A stretch of DNA of 64,000 nt from a bacterium (lineage in GTDB: Bacteria; Armatimonadota; Abditibacteriia; Abditibacteriales; Abditibacteriaceae). The notes below the pieces were generated by a model that was given only the letters and a program-made list of their open reading frames with translations, made no database searches and was not told where the DNA came from. Within the stretch, counting starts at the first letter, position 1, and every line of letters starts with the position of its first letter. Of this stretch, positions 37,201-45,941 are shown in pieces. A program made the translations under genes and the position numbers. The stretch lies in the NCBI GenBank assembly GCA_004172935.1, contig SDZD01000011.1, forward strand, positions 1-64,000, read 5' to 3'.

Positions 37201-40200
37201 GGCTCTTTCAAGTTCCCCTGAACCAGACCACCATTCAGAAACTCTCCGGTGTCGGCAGTGAGTCTGTTCAGACCAGCATCGACCCTTTGGGGTAGAGGCT
37301 CGCCTGTGAAGTTAGCTCCCAGTACATCTGACAAGAAGGTATTCGTGTTGGCGCCATTACTGGTCAATGCCCAAGCAATGTCGCGACCAGAGATAAACAA
37401 ACGACCACCATCGCCAACAAAGTTGCGTAAGCGTTCCTGAGTTGTAGGATCGACGATTGTACCTGGACCAACATAGGCAGTACCAGCATAAGGGGCGGCC
37501 CAGATTACGCACGAACGCGAGACGGCCACCTTACGGCTGAGCTGTGTCTTGTCTGTGCTAGCAGGATCAATTTGTACCGTCGTTGTGGGACGATAACCAT
37601 TGAGAACATCTTGATTGATGATGCCACGGCACAAAGTTCGCCAGACATCTACACCACTAAATGATGTTGGGGTTGAGGCACCCAAGAAAGTAGCAGTTGC
37701 GGCAAGACTATCCCAAGCCTGTCCACCAGGATTAGTGAGATAGTAGCTTTCAACCGGAGGCTGGTTGCTGAATCGACGGTCATCGCCACCAGAAGCGATC
37801 AGGTTGGCGAAGTCTTGACCACCGGCATAGTCGGATACGAACAAGTCAGCATTGACAGGTGTAAAGCGACGAGTGGAGAAGCCCCATACACGGTCATAAA
37901 GCAGCGTGTTGTAAGGTGATTCGCCTGGCCGACGGTTGGGACGCAGAGCACGATCACGTGCTGTTACGTCGATGTAATAGTCGCCAGCAGCAGGAGTAGG
38001 CAAATAGCCTTCGCAGTAATAAACACCATCACCAGCAACAGCACTGGCCTGTTGTTCGTGACCATTAGCCGAAACTGGACCGTCGTCATAGACATTCAGA
38101 GCGAACTGAGTACGGCCACCAATTGATACTGGCGAGGGACGCTCTTCGTAAGTACGATCAACGAATACGTTGTCATCGTTTTGCCTACGTTCTTTGACGC
38201 CAGGATTCTGGGAATCGTATCCGGCGAAGTAGCGAGAATCGGCGTTATAGAACGAGACGTAGACCGAAGTGGTCGAATTGACCGTGAGGTCAGTTCTTGC
38301 TGCGGCGCGTTCGAAAAGACCGCTCTCCAAATCGCGCAAGACAACAGCGAAACGCAAACCGCCCTGTGCTGGATCAGTACCAGCAGGCATATTTTCTTTC
38401 AAGCCAGCTTCGACTGTTCGTGGTGCAAGGAAAGGAGCACTGGGTTGAGGAGCAACAACAGGAGTGAGCAAGTTACCAACGCCTTGAGGAATCAAAGCAG
38501 GTGGAGTAGTGTCCTGAGTCGAGGTAGACCAAATGTCGTGCGTGACACCACTTTCGCCACCATCGGTGCCGAATTGATCGCCGCCGTAGGGGTTCGAGGG
38601 TGTAGTAGAACCATTAGTTCCTGTATTGGGAGCAAAACGGCGTCCTGACGCATAAACCAAACTGGCTAATTGAGGAGCAGTTCCTGTAGGGTCAGTTCCG
38701 CTTTGTCTTGCACGCGCATAAGAAGGCTCACGGTCGGCAGCACGATCAATAGTTTGAGGAGCTGTCAAACGGCTGTCCGTGAAGTTCTTAGGACTGCTCA
38801 GAATGTTAGTCAGAACTCGTGCAGCGCCAGATGTCTCATCGGGAGTAATGGTGGTGCCAGGACCTGTGTCTTGCACCAAAGCTGCAGGATTGAAGGCAAT
38901 GCCAGCAGGACCAGTAGCTGTGGGGTTATCATTGGCATCCGAAGGGAAAACCAAATAGATCGCACTCGTAGATGTAGGATCTGGCTGCGCCGCAGTGCGA
39001 GGCCAGGGAACACCACTGGTGCCATTCATTTCATAACGACTGACGATTGTACCGTCGCCGGAGAAATCGGTCTGGGTGTTCCCAACGGGTCGGAAGTTAG
39101 AAACGTACAACTCGTCATTGCCGTCTCCGTCCAAGTCCTCGACTGTCAAGCCTTCAGGGGAGTTAAGACCTATCTGATTGCCTTCGGCATTGTCGCTGAC
39201 AACTGTGTTAATGAACGTTCCCCTAGTAATCGAGGCATTAGGGATGTTGGGATTTGGACCAGCAAAAGCTAAAATCCTATCATTTTTTGTGGAACAGACG
39301 TAGAGATCGGGATAGCCATCTCCGTTAATGTCTTTCCCCCAATCAATTCCTGTAGGACCACTGAGTTGGTTCTGACCAGTGGGCACATAATCAATAATAA
39401 AGGTACCAGTCGCCTTATCGTAGAGGTTGACTTTATCTCCACCATAAACGGAGACCGCAATCCAACGTCCCGAAGGATCGATTGAGATACCTTCGCAGTT
39501 TCCTACTGCTCCAGCCGAAGTTTCGCCACTTGACCAAGCGGGATCGGTGTTGCTGGCGCCTGCAGGCGTACCCGTTGCACGAACAAAACGGTAGAGAGCA
39601 GTGCTGCTATTTGAGGAAGCCGCGTAGACGTACTGGTTGTCTACTGCCAAACCTGTCGCTCCTGGAACTTTAGCAGGAGTCAAGGCATAAGCTGGAGCTG
39701 TTGCTTCGTAGTTGGCGTCAGTTGTATTTAGAACGTTGCCACCAGCAGGAGCTCCATTACTCTCGTCGAAACGGGCGATGCGGTTACCAGTTCGGCTAGT
39801 CACATAGACAAAATTCGTGGCGTTGTTACTGCTATTGGTTCCAGGAAAGACTTGGACGCTTTCTGGCTGACCAATAGTTCCACCAACAGGCAATTGAGCA
39901 AAGGTGTCTGAAGTCAATAAAGTGTTGGTGTTAAACACAACAACTTTACTGGCAGTGGCATCGAAGGCCGCAACATAAACACGTGGTTCAGCTTGAGTGC
40001 CGGGTGCGGTGAAAGCACTGGTATCCAAAGGTATAGACCAAACGTTGAGGTCACGCCCACGCGCACCATCGGCCTGATCGGTGTCATCTAAGTAGGTGTT
40101 GGTTTGAAAAGCTATCTGCTCTTGTACCTGCACGTCTACGCCAGCGCTACCACCAAAGCCGCCTGGGGTTGACGCAGCAGGAAAGTCATCCTGATCGTCA

Positions 40201-41306
40201 ACACGACCATTGGAGCGTTGTGTGGGGTCGGTAACAGGATTGGCACCGGAGCCGTCTGGGAAGATACGCCAGATGCGACGCCCAGATGCAGCAGCGCCCG
40301 TCAGCACGCCGTCAACATCACGGTTGGAAGAGAAAAACAGGAGGTTGCGGTTGACGGCTGCCCATGATGGGTGGTCGTCATCGGTGCTGTTACCTACTGG
40401 GTCATTACTTCCGCCAGTAATACGGGTCAGAGTGCCAGTGTTCCCCTGAGAATCGATGGAGTAGATATCGCGAGTAGGCAAACCTACGTTGTTGATGGCA
40501 TCATAGTTGGTCACATAGGCGATGGACAAACCAGTTGGTGACCAAGCGGGAGACTCTTTTTTACCAGGAAAATAGGTCTGCTGAGTAGGTGGCGCGATTT
40601 GAGTGCCGTTACCAGCGTTGCCATCGGTATCTACCAACGGTTCGATAGTCCACAACTGAGACGTGGTCGCAGGAGTGGCAGCATCTTCATCCTCATACAC
40701 AAGGCGGTTACCATCCGACGACCAAGAGGGGTGTCGTTGGTTACGGTTGATGTCGCCCGTTGTGCCGTTAAGGATGGCGCTCACACCAGTCAACTGGCGT
40801 TGCCCCGAACCGTTACGGTTCATTATCCAGATGTGGTATTTGCCATCCGCGTTCAACGAGTCGATCACGCCGTCATTGTTGGTATCGGCGCCGTTGGACA
40901 TAAAGGCGATGAAGTCGCCTGTCGGTGATACCGCAGGTTGGCGCTCATCGGAAGGAGAGTTGGGAGTCAAATCGGTTTCAACCAAGTTGAAGCCGGTTTG
41001 GCCTGTGCCAATGGCACTCGTTGTGCGACCACCAGTTGTGGCGCTCGCACCTAAAGATTTAACAAGGTTGGCCTGTCCGTACTGCTCGACCATTTTAGGC
41101 AAGTCGTTCAGCGTTAATGGCTTGGACTTGCCCTGTGAGGCTGCGATATGTGGCATCGCAACGGGGTCTTTCGCAGATAGAGGCACTGCGTAAGAAGCAA
41201 GAGTCGCGCCCGCCAGCGTGAAAGCAGCCGCACCAAACAGAAATCGCGGCTGCGCCCAAGCGCGCCGCGCTCCACTTGAGCGGCTTGAATTCTGGGGTAC
41301 GTTCAT
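34215..41306 (-). CDS. Giant secreted protein: PD40/TolB-like and other beta-propeller segments plus carboxypeptidase-regulatory-like repeats
   Basis: SPSDERQPAVSPTGDFIAFMSN, RHPSWSSDGNRLVYEDED (PD40-like); GVYYCEGYLPTPAAGDYYIDV; repeated GxVxxxxGxPxxxAxVxLxxxxxxxxxTxTxxxGxYxFxxVxxGxY units; C-terminal domain shared with giant 1. ATG at 41306 preferred over 41354. Confidence 0.87.
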   Translation of the reverse strand: MNVPQNSSRSSGARRAWAQPRFLFGAAAFTLAGATLASYAVPLSAKDPVAMPHIAASQGKSKPLTLNDLPKMVEQYGQANLVKSLGASATTGGRTTSAIGTGQTGFNLVETDLTPNSPSDERQPAVSPTGDFIAFMSNGADTNNDGVIDSLNADGKYHIWIMNRNGSGQRQLTGVSAILNGTTGDINRNQRHPSWSSDGNRLVYEDEDAATPATTSQLWTIEPLVDTDGNAGNGTQIAPPTQQTYFPGKKESPAWSPTGLSIAYVTNYDAINNVGLPTRDIYSIDSQGNTGTLTRITGGSNDPVGNSTDDDHPSWAAVNRNLLFFSSNRDVDGVLTGAAASGRRIWRIFPDGSGANPVTDPTQRSNGRVDDQDDFPAASTPGGFGGSAGVDVQVQEQIAFQTNTYLDDTDQADGARGRDLNVWSIPLDTSAFTAPGTQAEPRVYVAAFDATASKVVVFNTNTLLTSDTFAQLPVGGTIGQPESVQVFPGTNSSNNATNFVYVTSRTGNRIARFDESNGAPAGGNVLNTTDANYEATAPAYALTPAKVPGATGLAVDNQYVYAASSNSSTALYRFVRATGTPAGASNTDPAWSSGETSAGAVGNCEGISIDPSGRWIAVSVYGGDKVNLYDKATGTFIIDYVPTGQNQLSGPTGIDWGKDINGDGYPDLYVCSTKNDRILAFAGPNPNIPNASITRGTFINTVVSDNAEGNQIGLNSPEGLTVEDLDGDGNDELYVSNFRPVGNTQTDFSGDGTIVSRYEMNGTSGVPWPRTAAQPDPTSTSAIYLVFPSDANDNPTATGPAGIAFNPAALVQDTGPGTTITPDETSGAARVLTNILSSPKNFTDSRLTAPQTIDRAADREPSYARARQSGTDPTGTAPQLASLVYASGRRFAPNTGTNGSTTPSNPYGGDQFGTDGGESGVTHDIWSTSTQDTTPPALIPQGVGNLLTPVVAPQPSAPFLAPRTVEAGLKENMPAGTDPAQGGLRFAVVLRDLESGLFERAAARTDLTVNSTTSVYVSFYNADSRYFAGYDSQNPGVKERRQNDDNVFVDRTYEERPSPVSIGGRTQFALNVYDDGPVSANGHEQQASAVAGDGVYYCEGYLPTPAAGDYYIDVTARDRALRPNRRPGESPYNTLLYDRVWGFSTRRFTPVNADLFVSDYAGGQDFANLIASGGDDRRFSNQPPVESYYLTNPGGQAWDSLAATATFLGASTPTSFSGVDVWRTLCRGIINQDVLNGYRPTTTVQIDPASTDKTQLSRKVAVSRSCVIWAAPYAGTAYVGPGTIVDPTTQERLRNFVGDGGRLFISGRDIAWALTSNGANTNTFLSDVLGANFTGEPLPQRVDAGLNRLTADTGEFLNGGLVQGNLKEPTFDGSADFGGDYPNLRFPFQLPFPSSDGDWGDGAVTQDQERHNAFPFDYFAPTASSGATLTTSYTHDERVVGQRIEKLQPNGLQSRVVFFSFGFEAINRRYRRPTPADGRAAIDSRYRIANYIRSYFKTGSASGRVINNDTNKPIANFLLQITGRGQTYLARTDVNGDWSLTGLPFGGYTVQPFLTNGRTDPPGFFGGTTTGFFINLTGPPGPNATLVNLRPVPTRPGAIIGRAVASNGTPTNLADDYPLANLNVLVRSIDKLVTTDPPGYFARLTTTDSNGNFQVGQVPSGVPIQVIFNPANSNPANGDNQDIPASTNITFTGNNPNVGRRVIPDSKRPADIIVPPNDTYYVNDIANDTAANQTTPILVPIGPAVSGTVSLNGTPLTGATVSLLKSDKTPATYPNNVAIPVQTTPATGAYNFTDVPPGSYFVRASIVRGTITFVRDTQITVVQGVDQTRDVDIVIATLSGKVLQSNGQPAANITVTLQFPNGIAFSPARTATTNAQGNYTIANVPVGGYSYDSTTRVASFVAANGSVTYNVIAAQGALTGTSGNFSVNATASAVTVPTITLSNQQLTGKVLVQYYTVGGTYIVPFAGATVELLDTNQAPLSPRRTTTSANDGSYAFAGVTAGRYYIKATGGGDESISAPFNATAGAFSAPDVTLVLQRLAGDVIDISGARVPGATVTLTQNGTTIATMVTDSMGAFSFVVAEGDGYALTAVKGTSSGSANVGLVKRRVVPKRALITIKFTPTVTPNPTTFSKGRTYAISFPYQTSANAASRNLYDRTRGDATVALVDVFNYDPVGTKAGKTVRFYSVSRFNPNTLAYEAIADTGVLVRGEGYLLQVIDTPTSGEVLRFSTPAENSALQALTLGTGENTRRFTISLGYSNSLVGNALNGRTFIGFPFNPALYSSVAWDTTSTGTDGANGTSAQIQYGGVSYTVKDAAAAGLINSTLIDATTGRSVTSLGAYGGYFVTARREGVKLRLQFPTPNN

Positions 41307-41557
41307 GAGGCGACCTTGGGTTTTGCGGGTCAAAAAGGGTTGCATGAATGACAACTAAAATACCGTTCGTGCCGTTGAAGGCGTCAGAGAACCACTTCAC
41401 ACCGAAGCTATGACACCAAAACGCGCGAAAATTTCGCCCTTAGACACGCTCTAGAGAGTCATGTTGCGAGGCGAATTTATTGCTAGGTTTTGGGCTCTTC
41501 TGTCAGGAAGTGGCAGTTACGTCAAATAGACGCAAGCCAATCGTAAAGTTCCCGTTG

Positions 41558-41586
41558 TTTATCAAAAGGAGTTGACAGTGTGTCAA
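41558..41586 (-). promoter_or_regulatory. Possible sigma70-type promoter with palindromic -35 region
   Basis: Minus strand TTGACA-17 nt-GATAAA; -35 embedded in TTGACACACTGTCAA; upstream of the 41306 gene. Confidence 0.35.
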
Positions 41587-41623
41587 GTTCTCTTTAGAGA
41601 ACTTGGTCACAATGTATTAACTT

Positions 41624-42562
41624 TTAAGAGCCGGGTTTTAAGCGCGTGGAGAAGTAGTCAAGCGTCTGACTAAGTCCCTCTTCGATACCGACTTTTGGAC
41701 CCCATCCGAGGATGTTTTGAGCTTTGGTGATATCGGGTTTGCGCTGTTTGGGGTCGTCCTGTGGAAGCGGTTCGAAGATGATGGGCGAATCCGACTTGGT
41801 CATTTTGCGGACCAACTCAGCAAATTCCAAAACCGTAAATTCCAGAGGGTTCCCGACATTGGTAGGAAGGTGTTCGTTCGACAGCATCAACTTGTAGATT
41901 CCGTCCACCAAATCGGTAACGAAACAGAAGGAGCGTGTCTGGCTGCCATCGCCGTAAACGGTGAGGGCTTCACCTTCGAGCGCCTGTCGAACGAAGTTGG
42001 GCACGATGCGTCCATCGCGCAAACGCATTCGTGGCCCATAGGTGTTGAAGATGCGAACGATTTTGGTGTCGATGCCATGCATACGATGGTACGCCATCAC
42101 AATCGCCTCGGCGAAGCGCTTGGCTTCGTCATAGCATCCGCGAGGGCCGATGGGGTTCACGTTACCCCAATATTCCTCATGTTGCGGATGCACATGGGGG
42201 TCACCGTAAACCTCGGAGGTAGAGGCCAACAGTAGCCCCGCTCCCTTGGCTCGCGCCAGTCCCAGAGCGTTGTGAGTTCCCATAGCGCCCACTTTGAGGG
42301 TTTGGATAGGAAGTTCCAAATAATCGACAGGCGAAGCAGGCGAGGCAAAGTGGAGAATGAAGTCCACCGGGCCGTCAATGAAGATGCCTTCAGAGATGTT
42401 CTGATGCCGGAAAGAGAACCTGGGCGACTGGATGTGGGCGATGTTATCGGGCGAGCCGGTGATAAGGTTGTCGACTGCAACTACCTCATGGCCTTCGGCC
42501 AAGCAGCGGTCGCAGAGATGGGAGCCGACGAATCCGGCTCCGCCGGTGATGACGATACGCAT
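41624..42562 (-). CDS. UDP-glucuronate decarboxylase-like NAD-dependent epimerase
   Basis: [111 protein letters not shown]: strong UXS signature. Confidence 0.94.
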   Translation of the reverse strand: MRIVITGGAGFVGSHLCDRCLAEGHEVVAVDNLITGSPDNIAHIQSPRFSFRHQNISEGIFIDGPVDFILHFASPASPVDYLELPIQTLKVGAMGTHNALGLARAKGAGLLLASTSEVYGDPHVHPQHEEYWGNVNPIGPRGCYDEAKRFAEAIVMAYHRMHGIDTKIVRIFNTYGPRMRLRDGRIVPNFVRQALEGEALTVYGDGSQTRSFCFVTDLVDGIYKLMLSNEHLPTNVGNPLEFTVLEFAELVRKMTKSDSPIIFEPLPQDDPKQRKPDITKAQNILGWGPKVGIEEGLSQTLDYFSTRLKPGS

Positions 42563-42624
42563 ATAAAAGCCTTTTTATTCTAACAAGAGTGCTTTTTCAT
42601 TTCTGTTTCAAAGAAGGTTAAAAG

Positions 42625-43317
42625 TTATTTAGGGAGTGTGTAGACAACAAATCTGTCGCCTTCCCAACGTGAACTTACTGTCGAAAGCACTTTATCGCCA
42701 TAAAAATTTTTCGTGGTGATGGTCATATAACCTCGCTCATCGCTCCTATCGAAGAGCTGCTGCACCAATCCGCCCCCCGAACCCCCCGATCCAAAAACCT
42801 GTGGAGTGGGTGCGGGATAACTTTCGCGCAAGCCTTTATCCCACACAAAAACCGTGTGCATGGTGGAAATCCCCGGCGCCCCATTGCTCGAAATAATTTC
42901 CAGCACCGGGCCTTGCTGAGTAGCCGGGCGCAGCCAATGAGGCAAAACCTGCGTGGGTGGCGCCCCATCGACGTAGGATGCCGAGGTCACTCGATGCCAT
43001 TTCCAGCGTTTTTGCGCATTCAGCAGCGGTTCGAAGACATCGACGCAAAAAGGGGACTCGGCATAGCGATTATAGGAATTACCCTCATCTAGAGTGTTTT
43101 GCCTTACAGCGCCCCAGATGTGAACAAATCTCATCGCCCCCCGATAACCAATCGGCAAGCGCTTCGCGAGAAACGAAGTCGTCCCTTTGGGCAAATAATT
43201 TCGCACTTCAGCGGGCAATGTCAGCGACTTTTTATCATCGGCTTCAGCAGATGAGTGCAATATAAATATCGAAAGGAATGTGGCCAAAGCCCACAGGGCG
43301 AAACGCTTAATTTTCAT
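42625..43317 (-). CDS. Hypothetical secreted protein
   Basis: Signal peptide FALWALATFLSIFILHSSAEA; no family recognised. Confidence 0.65.
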   Translation of the reverse strand: MKIKRFALWALATFLSIFILHSSAEADDKKSLTLPAEVRNYLPKGTTSFLAKRLPIGYRGAMRFVHIWGAVRQNTLDEGNSYNRYAESPFCVDVFEPLLNAQKRWKWHRVTSASYVDGAPPTQVLPHWLRPATQQGPVLEIISSNGAPGISTMHTVFVWDKGLRESYPAPTPQVFGSGGSGGGLVQQLFDRSDERGYMTITTKNFYGDKVLSTVSSRWEGDRFVVYTLPK

Positions 43318-43373
43318 TGCGCGGCGGGTGGACTTAGAAACTCCATTTTTTGTTCCCTGAAAAATGAAAAAAA

Positions 43374-43399
43374 CCGTACTTCTTTTTTTCGAAGTACGG
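43374..43399 (-). terminator. Terminator-like hairpin upstream of the 42625 gene, downstream of the Gfo/Idh/MocA gene
   Basis: ccgtacttc / gaagtacgg flanked by A-rich (U-tract on minus) sequence. Confidence 0.8.
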
Positions 43400-43421
43400 C
43401 TCTTGTTTTTTAGTGGCGAAT

Positions 43422-44540
43422 TTACGCCCGCAAACTCGCGGGAGTTGCCCCATCCTGCAGGTTTTTCAGCATGGTGTCGAACTCGCTGCGGTCGAGCGGC
43501 AACGGCACTTCGCGGCGCTTGTAGCCTGCCATCAGAATCGCGTTAGCCAGTTCCAGAGCATCGCGCCCATCTTCGCCATTGGCGATCATTAGCGAGGGGT
43601 CGTTCTCGCGAATGGCGCGCGCAAAGGCGGCGGTGACGGTAGCATGGTTCTGGTGTTCGCCACCAGTCGGAATATCACGCCATGCGCGCTTGGGAGTCTC
43701 GAAGCCGCCAGTAGCGGTTTTCAAATGCTCTTCGAGCGAGGTTTCGAGTTCCAAAAAGCGCAAGCCATGATCGTCGAGGCAAAGCATTCCCCGATCACCG
43801 ATGATTTCCACACGCTCGCCCGAAGGCACATCGCTTGTTGAGGCATAGAACTGTCCGGTTTTGCCATCACCGAAATCGCAAATGGCAACAGCGAGGTTCT
43901 CGACTTCGATGTCGTGCAAACGGGTGTCGCAAATGGCCTGTACGGCTTTGGGGGTCTGGCCCATCAGCCACACGAACTGGTCAAGTGAGTGCGGAGCCTG
44001 ATTCATCAAGATGCCGCCGCCTTCGCCCTTCCAGGTACCGCGCCATGCGCCCGAATTGTAGTAGGCCTGTGTGCGGTACCAAGGCGCGGTCATGGCAATG
44101 CGGTGCAAAGTGCCCAATTCGCCGCTGTCGATCATCGCTTTCATCGTGACGCGCGTGGGTGCTGTGCGCTGTTGGAACATGACGCCCAACAACACGTTAG
44201 CAGCGGCGCACGCCGCAATCATCTCATCTGCAGTCGAAACGGAAACGGAGATCGGCTTTTCGGACAGCACATGAATGCCCTTCGAGGCCGCATCAAGCGC
44301 GACAGGCGCGTGAAAAAAGTGTGGAGTCGCAATGAGGACAGCTTCGACCTCGCCGGAAGCGAGCATCGAAGAAGCATCGGCAAAAGCGCGCGCACCAGTC
44401 TCTTCGGCGACTTTTTGCGCGGTTTGTTCACTGACATCGGCAACTGCAACCAGAGTCGCTTCGGGCATCTGCGCGAATGAACGCGCGTGTGAGCCGCCCA
44501 TGCCGCCCACACCCACCACTCCAAATCTAACGGGTTCCAT
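43422..44540 (-). CDS. Gfo/Idh/MocA family oxidoreductase
   Basis: VRFGVVGVGGMGGSHARSFAQMPEATLVAVADVSEQ; HVLSEKPISVSVSTADEMI; GGGILMNQAPHSLDQFVWLMG. Confidence 0.95.
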   Translation of the reverse strand: MEPVRFGVVGVGGMGGSHARSFAQMPEATLVAVADVSEQTAQKVAEETGARAFADASSMLASGEVEAVLIATPHFFHAPVALDAASKGIHVLSEKPISVSVSTADEMIAACAAANVLLGVMFQQRTAPTRVTMKAMIDSGELGTLHRIAMTAPWYRTQAYYNSGAWRGTWKGEGGGILMNQAPHSLDQFVWLMGQTPKAVQAICDTRLHDIEVENLAVAICDFGDGKTGQFYASTSDVPSGERVEIIGDRGMLCLDDHGLRFLELETSLEEHLKTATGGFETPKRAWRDIPTGGEHQNHATVTAAFARAIRENDPSLMIANGEDGRDALELANAILMAGYKRREVPLPLDRSEFDTMLKNLQDGATPASLRA

Positions 44541-44597
44541 GACGAAGGGACTTTAACCTTTTAGCTCGCCACAAACAACCGGTTTACTACAACTTTC

Positions 44598-45650
44598 TCA
44601 ACTAACCGGCCAACTGACACCCGAAACACGCAGATGATCATCGGCAATCGGCAGCACCTGAGTAGCGAATAATTCGACCAATTCACGGTTCCAATAGCCC
44701 TTATCGCTTTCCTGTCGCAGCGTCTCCAACGCTTGCCAACGGGGCAGTGGCGGGCGGTAAGGGCGCCACGTCATCATCGAGTCGAAGACATCGACCACCG
44801 AGAACAATGAGGCCATCGGTGGAATCTGCCCTTCTTTGAGTTTGTCGGGGTATCCCGAACCATCGGCGCGCTCGTGGTGGTGGCGAATGATGGGTAGGAC
44901 TGGCGTGAGCGCCATGACACCGCGACACAACCTCTCGCCCAGAATCGGGTGTTCGCGCACGATTTCCTGTTCGCGCGGCGTCAACGGCTGCACTTTTTCT
45001 AGCAGCGCACCAGGAATTTGTGCGCGCCCGATGTCGTGCAGATAGCCCGCGCGCTCCAGCGAAAGCAATTGATATTCGTCGAAGCCAGCTGCCGCTCCCA
45101 ATAACACCGCCAGAGTCCCCAGACGGCGACAGTGCCCTCGTGCGCGTTTGTCCTGCTCCTCAATGCCTTCGGCAATCGAGATGAGCGCGCCAAGAGCGTT
45201 GGTGATTTCGTCGCGGTAGCGACGCATCTTCAGCATGGCCGCCACACGCACCACGAACTCTTCGGGGCGAATGGGGCGCACGATGAATTCGTCGGGCGCC
45301 AGACCGCCCCCCAACACCGGAGCATTGGGCGCATAGTCGCGCATGATTTCGGCAACAGGGTCACTCGAAGGCGCCACACGCTCGGCATCGACCAGCATCG
45401 CAACGGGCAGGGTCGCTAAATCACCGTGCATCTTCGTCCACGCACATAGTTCGGCTCCCGAACCGTCAGGCAGCTCGAGAGCGCATAGCAGCGCGTCGAA
45501 GGAGTATTGTTCGAGATGTTCGCGGGCTTCGCTGGCGTAAGCGCACACACGGACACTATGGCCGCGCCGACTGAGGGTGGTCGCTGCGAGGGTTAGAAAC
45601 TGAGAGTTGCCGTCAACTATGAGGAGGTCGCCTGGCCGATGGGCTTGCAT
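44598..45650 (-). CDS. Response regulator with HD-GYP output domain
   Basis: REC-like N-terminus (LLIVDGNSQFLTLAATTL); LERAGYLHDIGRAQIP, RHHHERADGSGYPDKLKEGQIP. Confidence 0.92.
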   Translation of the reverse strand: MQAHRPGDLLIVDGNSQFLTLAATTLSRRGHSVRVCAYASEAREHLEQYSFDALLCALELPDGSGAELCAWTKMHGDLATLPVAMLVDAERVAPSSDPVAEIMRDYAPNAPVLGGGLAPDEFIVRPIRPEEFVVRVAAMLKMRRYRDEITNALGALISIAEGIEEQDKRARGHCRRLGTLAVLLGAAAGFDEYQLLSLERAGYLHDIGRAQIPGALLEKVQPLTPREQEIVREHPILGERLCRGVMALTPVLPIIRHHHERADGSGYPDKLKEGQIPPMASLFSVVDVFDSMMTWRPYRPPLPRWQALETLRQESDKGYWNRELVELFATQVLPIADDHLRVSGVSWPVS

Positions 45651-45728
45651 GAATTTTTCCTACAACGTATGCCTCATTTTGGCCTAATCGACTAAGAGAC
45701 TACTATAAGGACTGTAGACGAAAAGCAA

Positions 45729-45757
45729 AAAGCCCGAACTGTTTAAGTTCGGGCTTT
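45729..45757 (-). terminator. Rho-independent terminator downstream of tRNA-Glu
   Basis: aaagcccgaact-gttta-agttcgggcttt; U-tract on minus strand. Confidence 0.85.
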
Positions 45758-45762
45758 AAATC

Positions 45763-45834
45763 TAGCGCTAACGGGAATCGAACCCGTCTTACCGGCGTGA
45801 AAGGCCGACGTCCTAACCGATAGACGATAGCGCC
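45763..45834 (-). tRNA. tRNA-Glu (anticodon TTC)
   Basis: GGCGCTATCGTCTATCGGTTAGGACGTCGGCCTTTCACGCCGGTAAGACGGGTTCGATTCCCGTTAGCGCTA folds as a cloverleaf; anticodon loop CTTTCAC; T-loop GGTTCGATTCC; 3' CCA not encoded. Confidence 0.97.
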
Positions 45835-45848
45835 AAAGGCAGAGGAAA

Positions 45849-45877
45849 ATTATAGCGCACCTTTTAGCCGTTGACAA
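45849..45877 (-). promoter_or_regulatory. sigma70-type promoter for tRNA-Glu
   Basis: Minus strand TTGTCA-17 nt-TATAAT located just upstream of the tRNA 5' end. Confidence 0.75.
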
Positions 45878-45941
45878 CGATTATCGGGGAATTTCTCAAA
45901 AAATTTTTCAAACAGCCTCATTTCCGTCTATTTTCAGTGGT

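Noticed and set aside
27336-41306. Possible adhesion/RTX toxin locus
   Set aside because: Calx-beta and propeller repeats are present, but no GGXGXDXXX nonapeptide arrays or T1SS genes are adjacent, so an RTX toxin call is unsupported.
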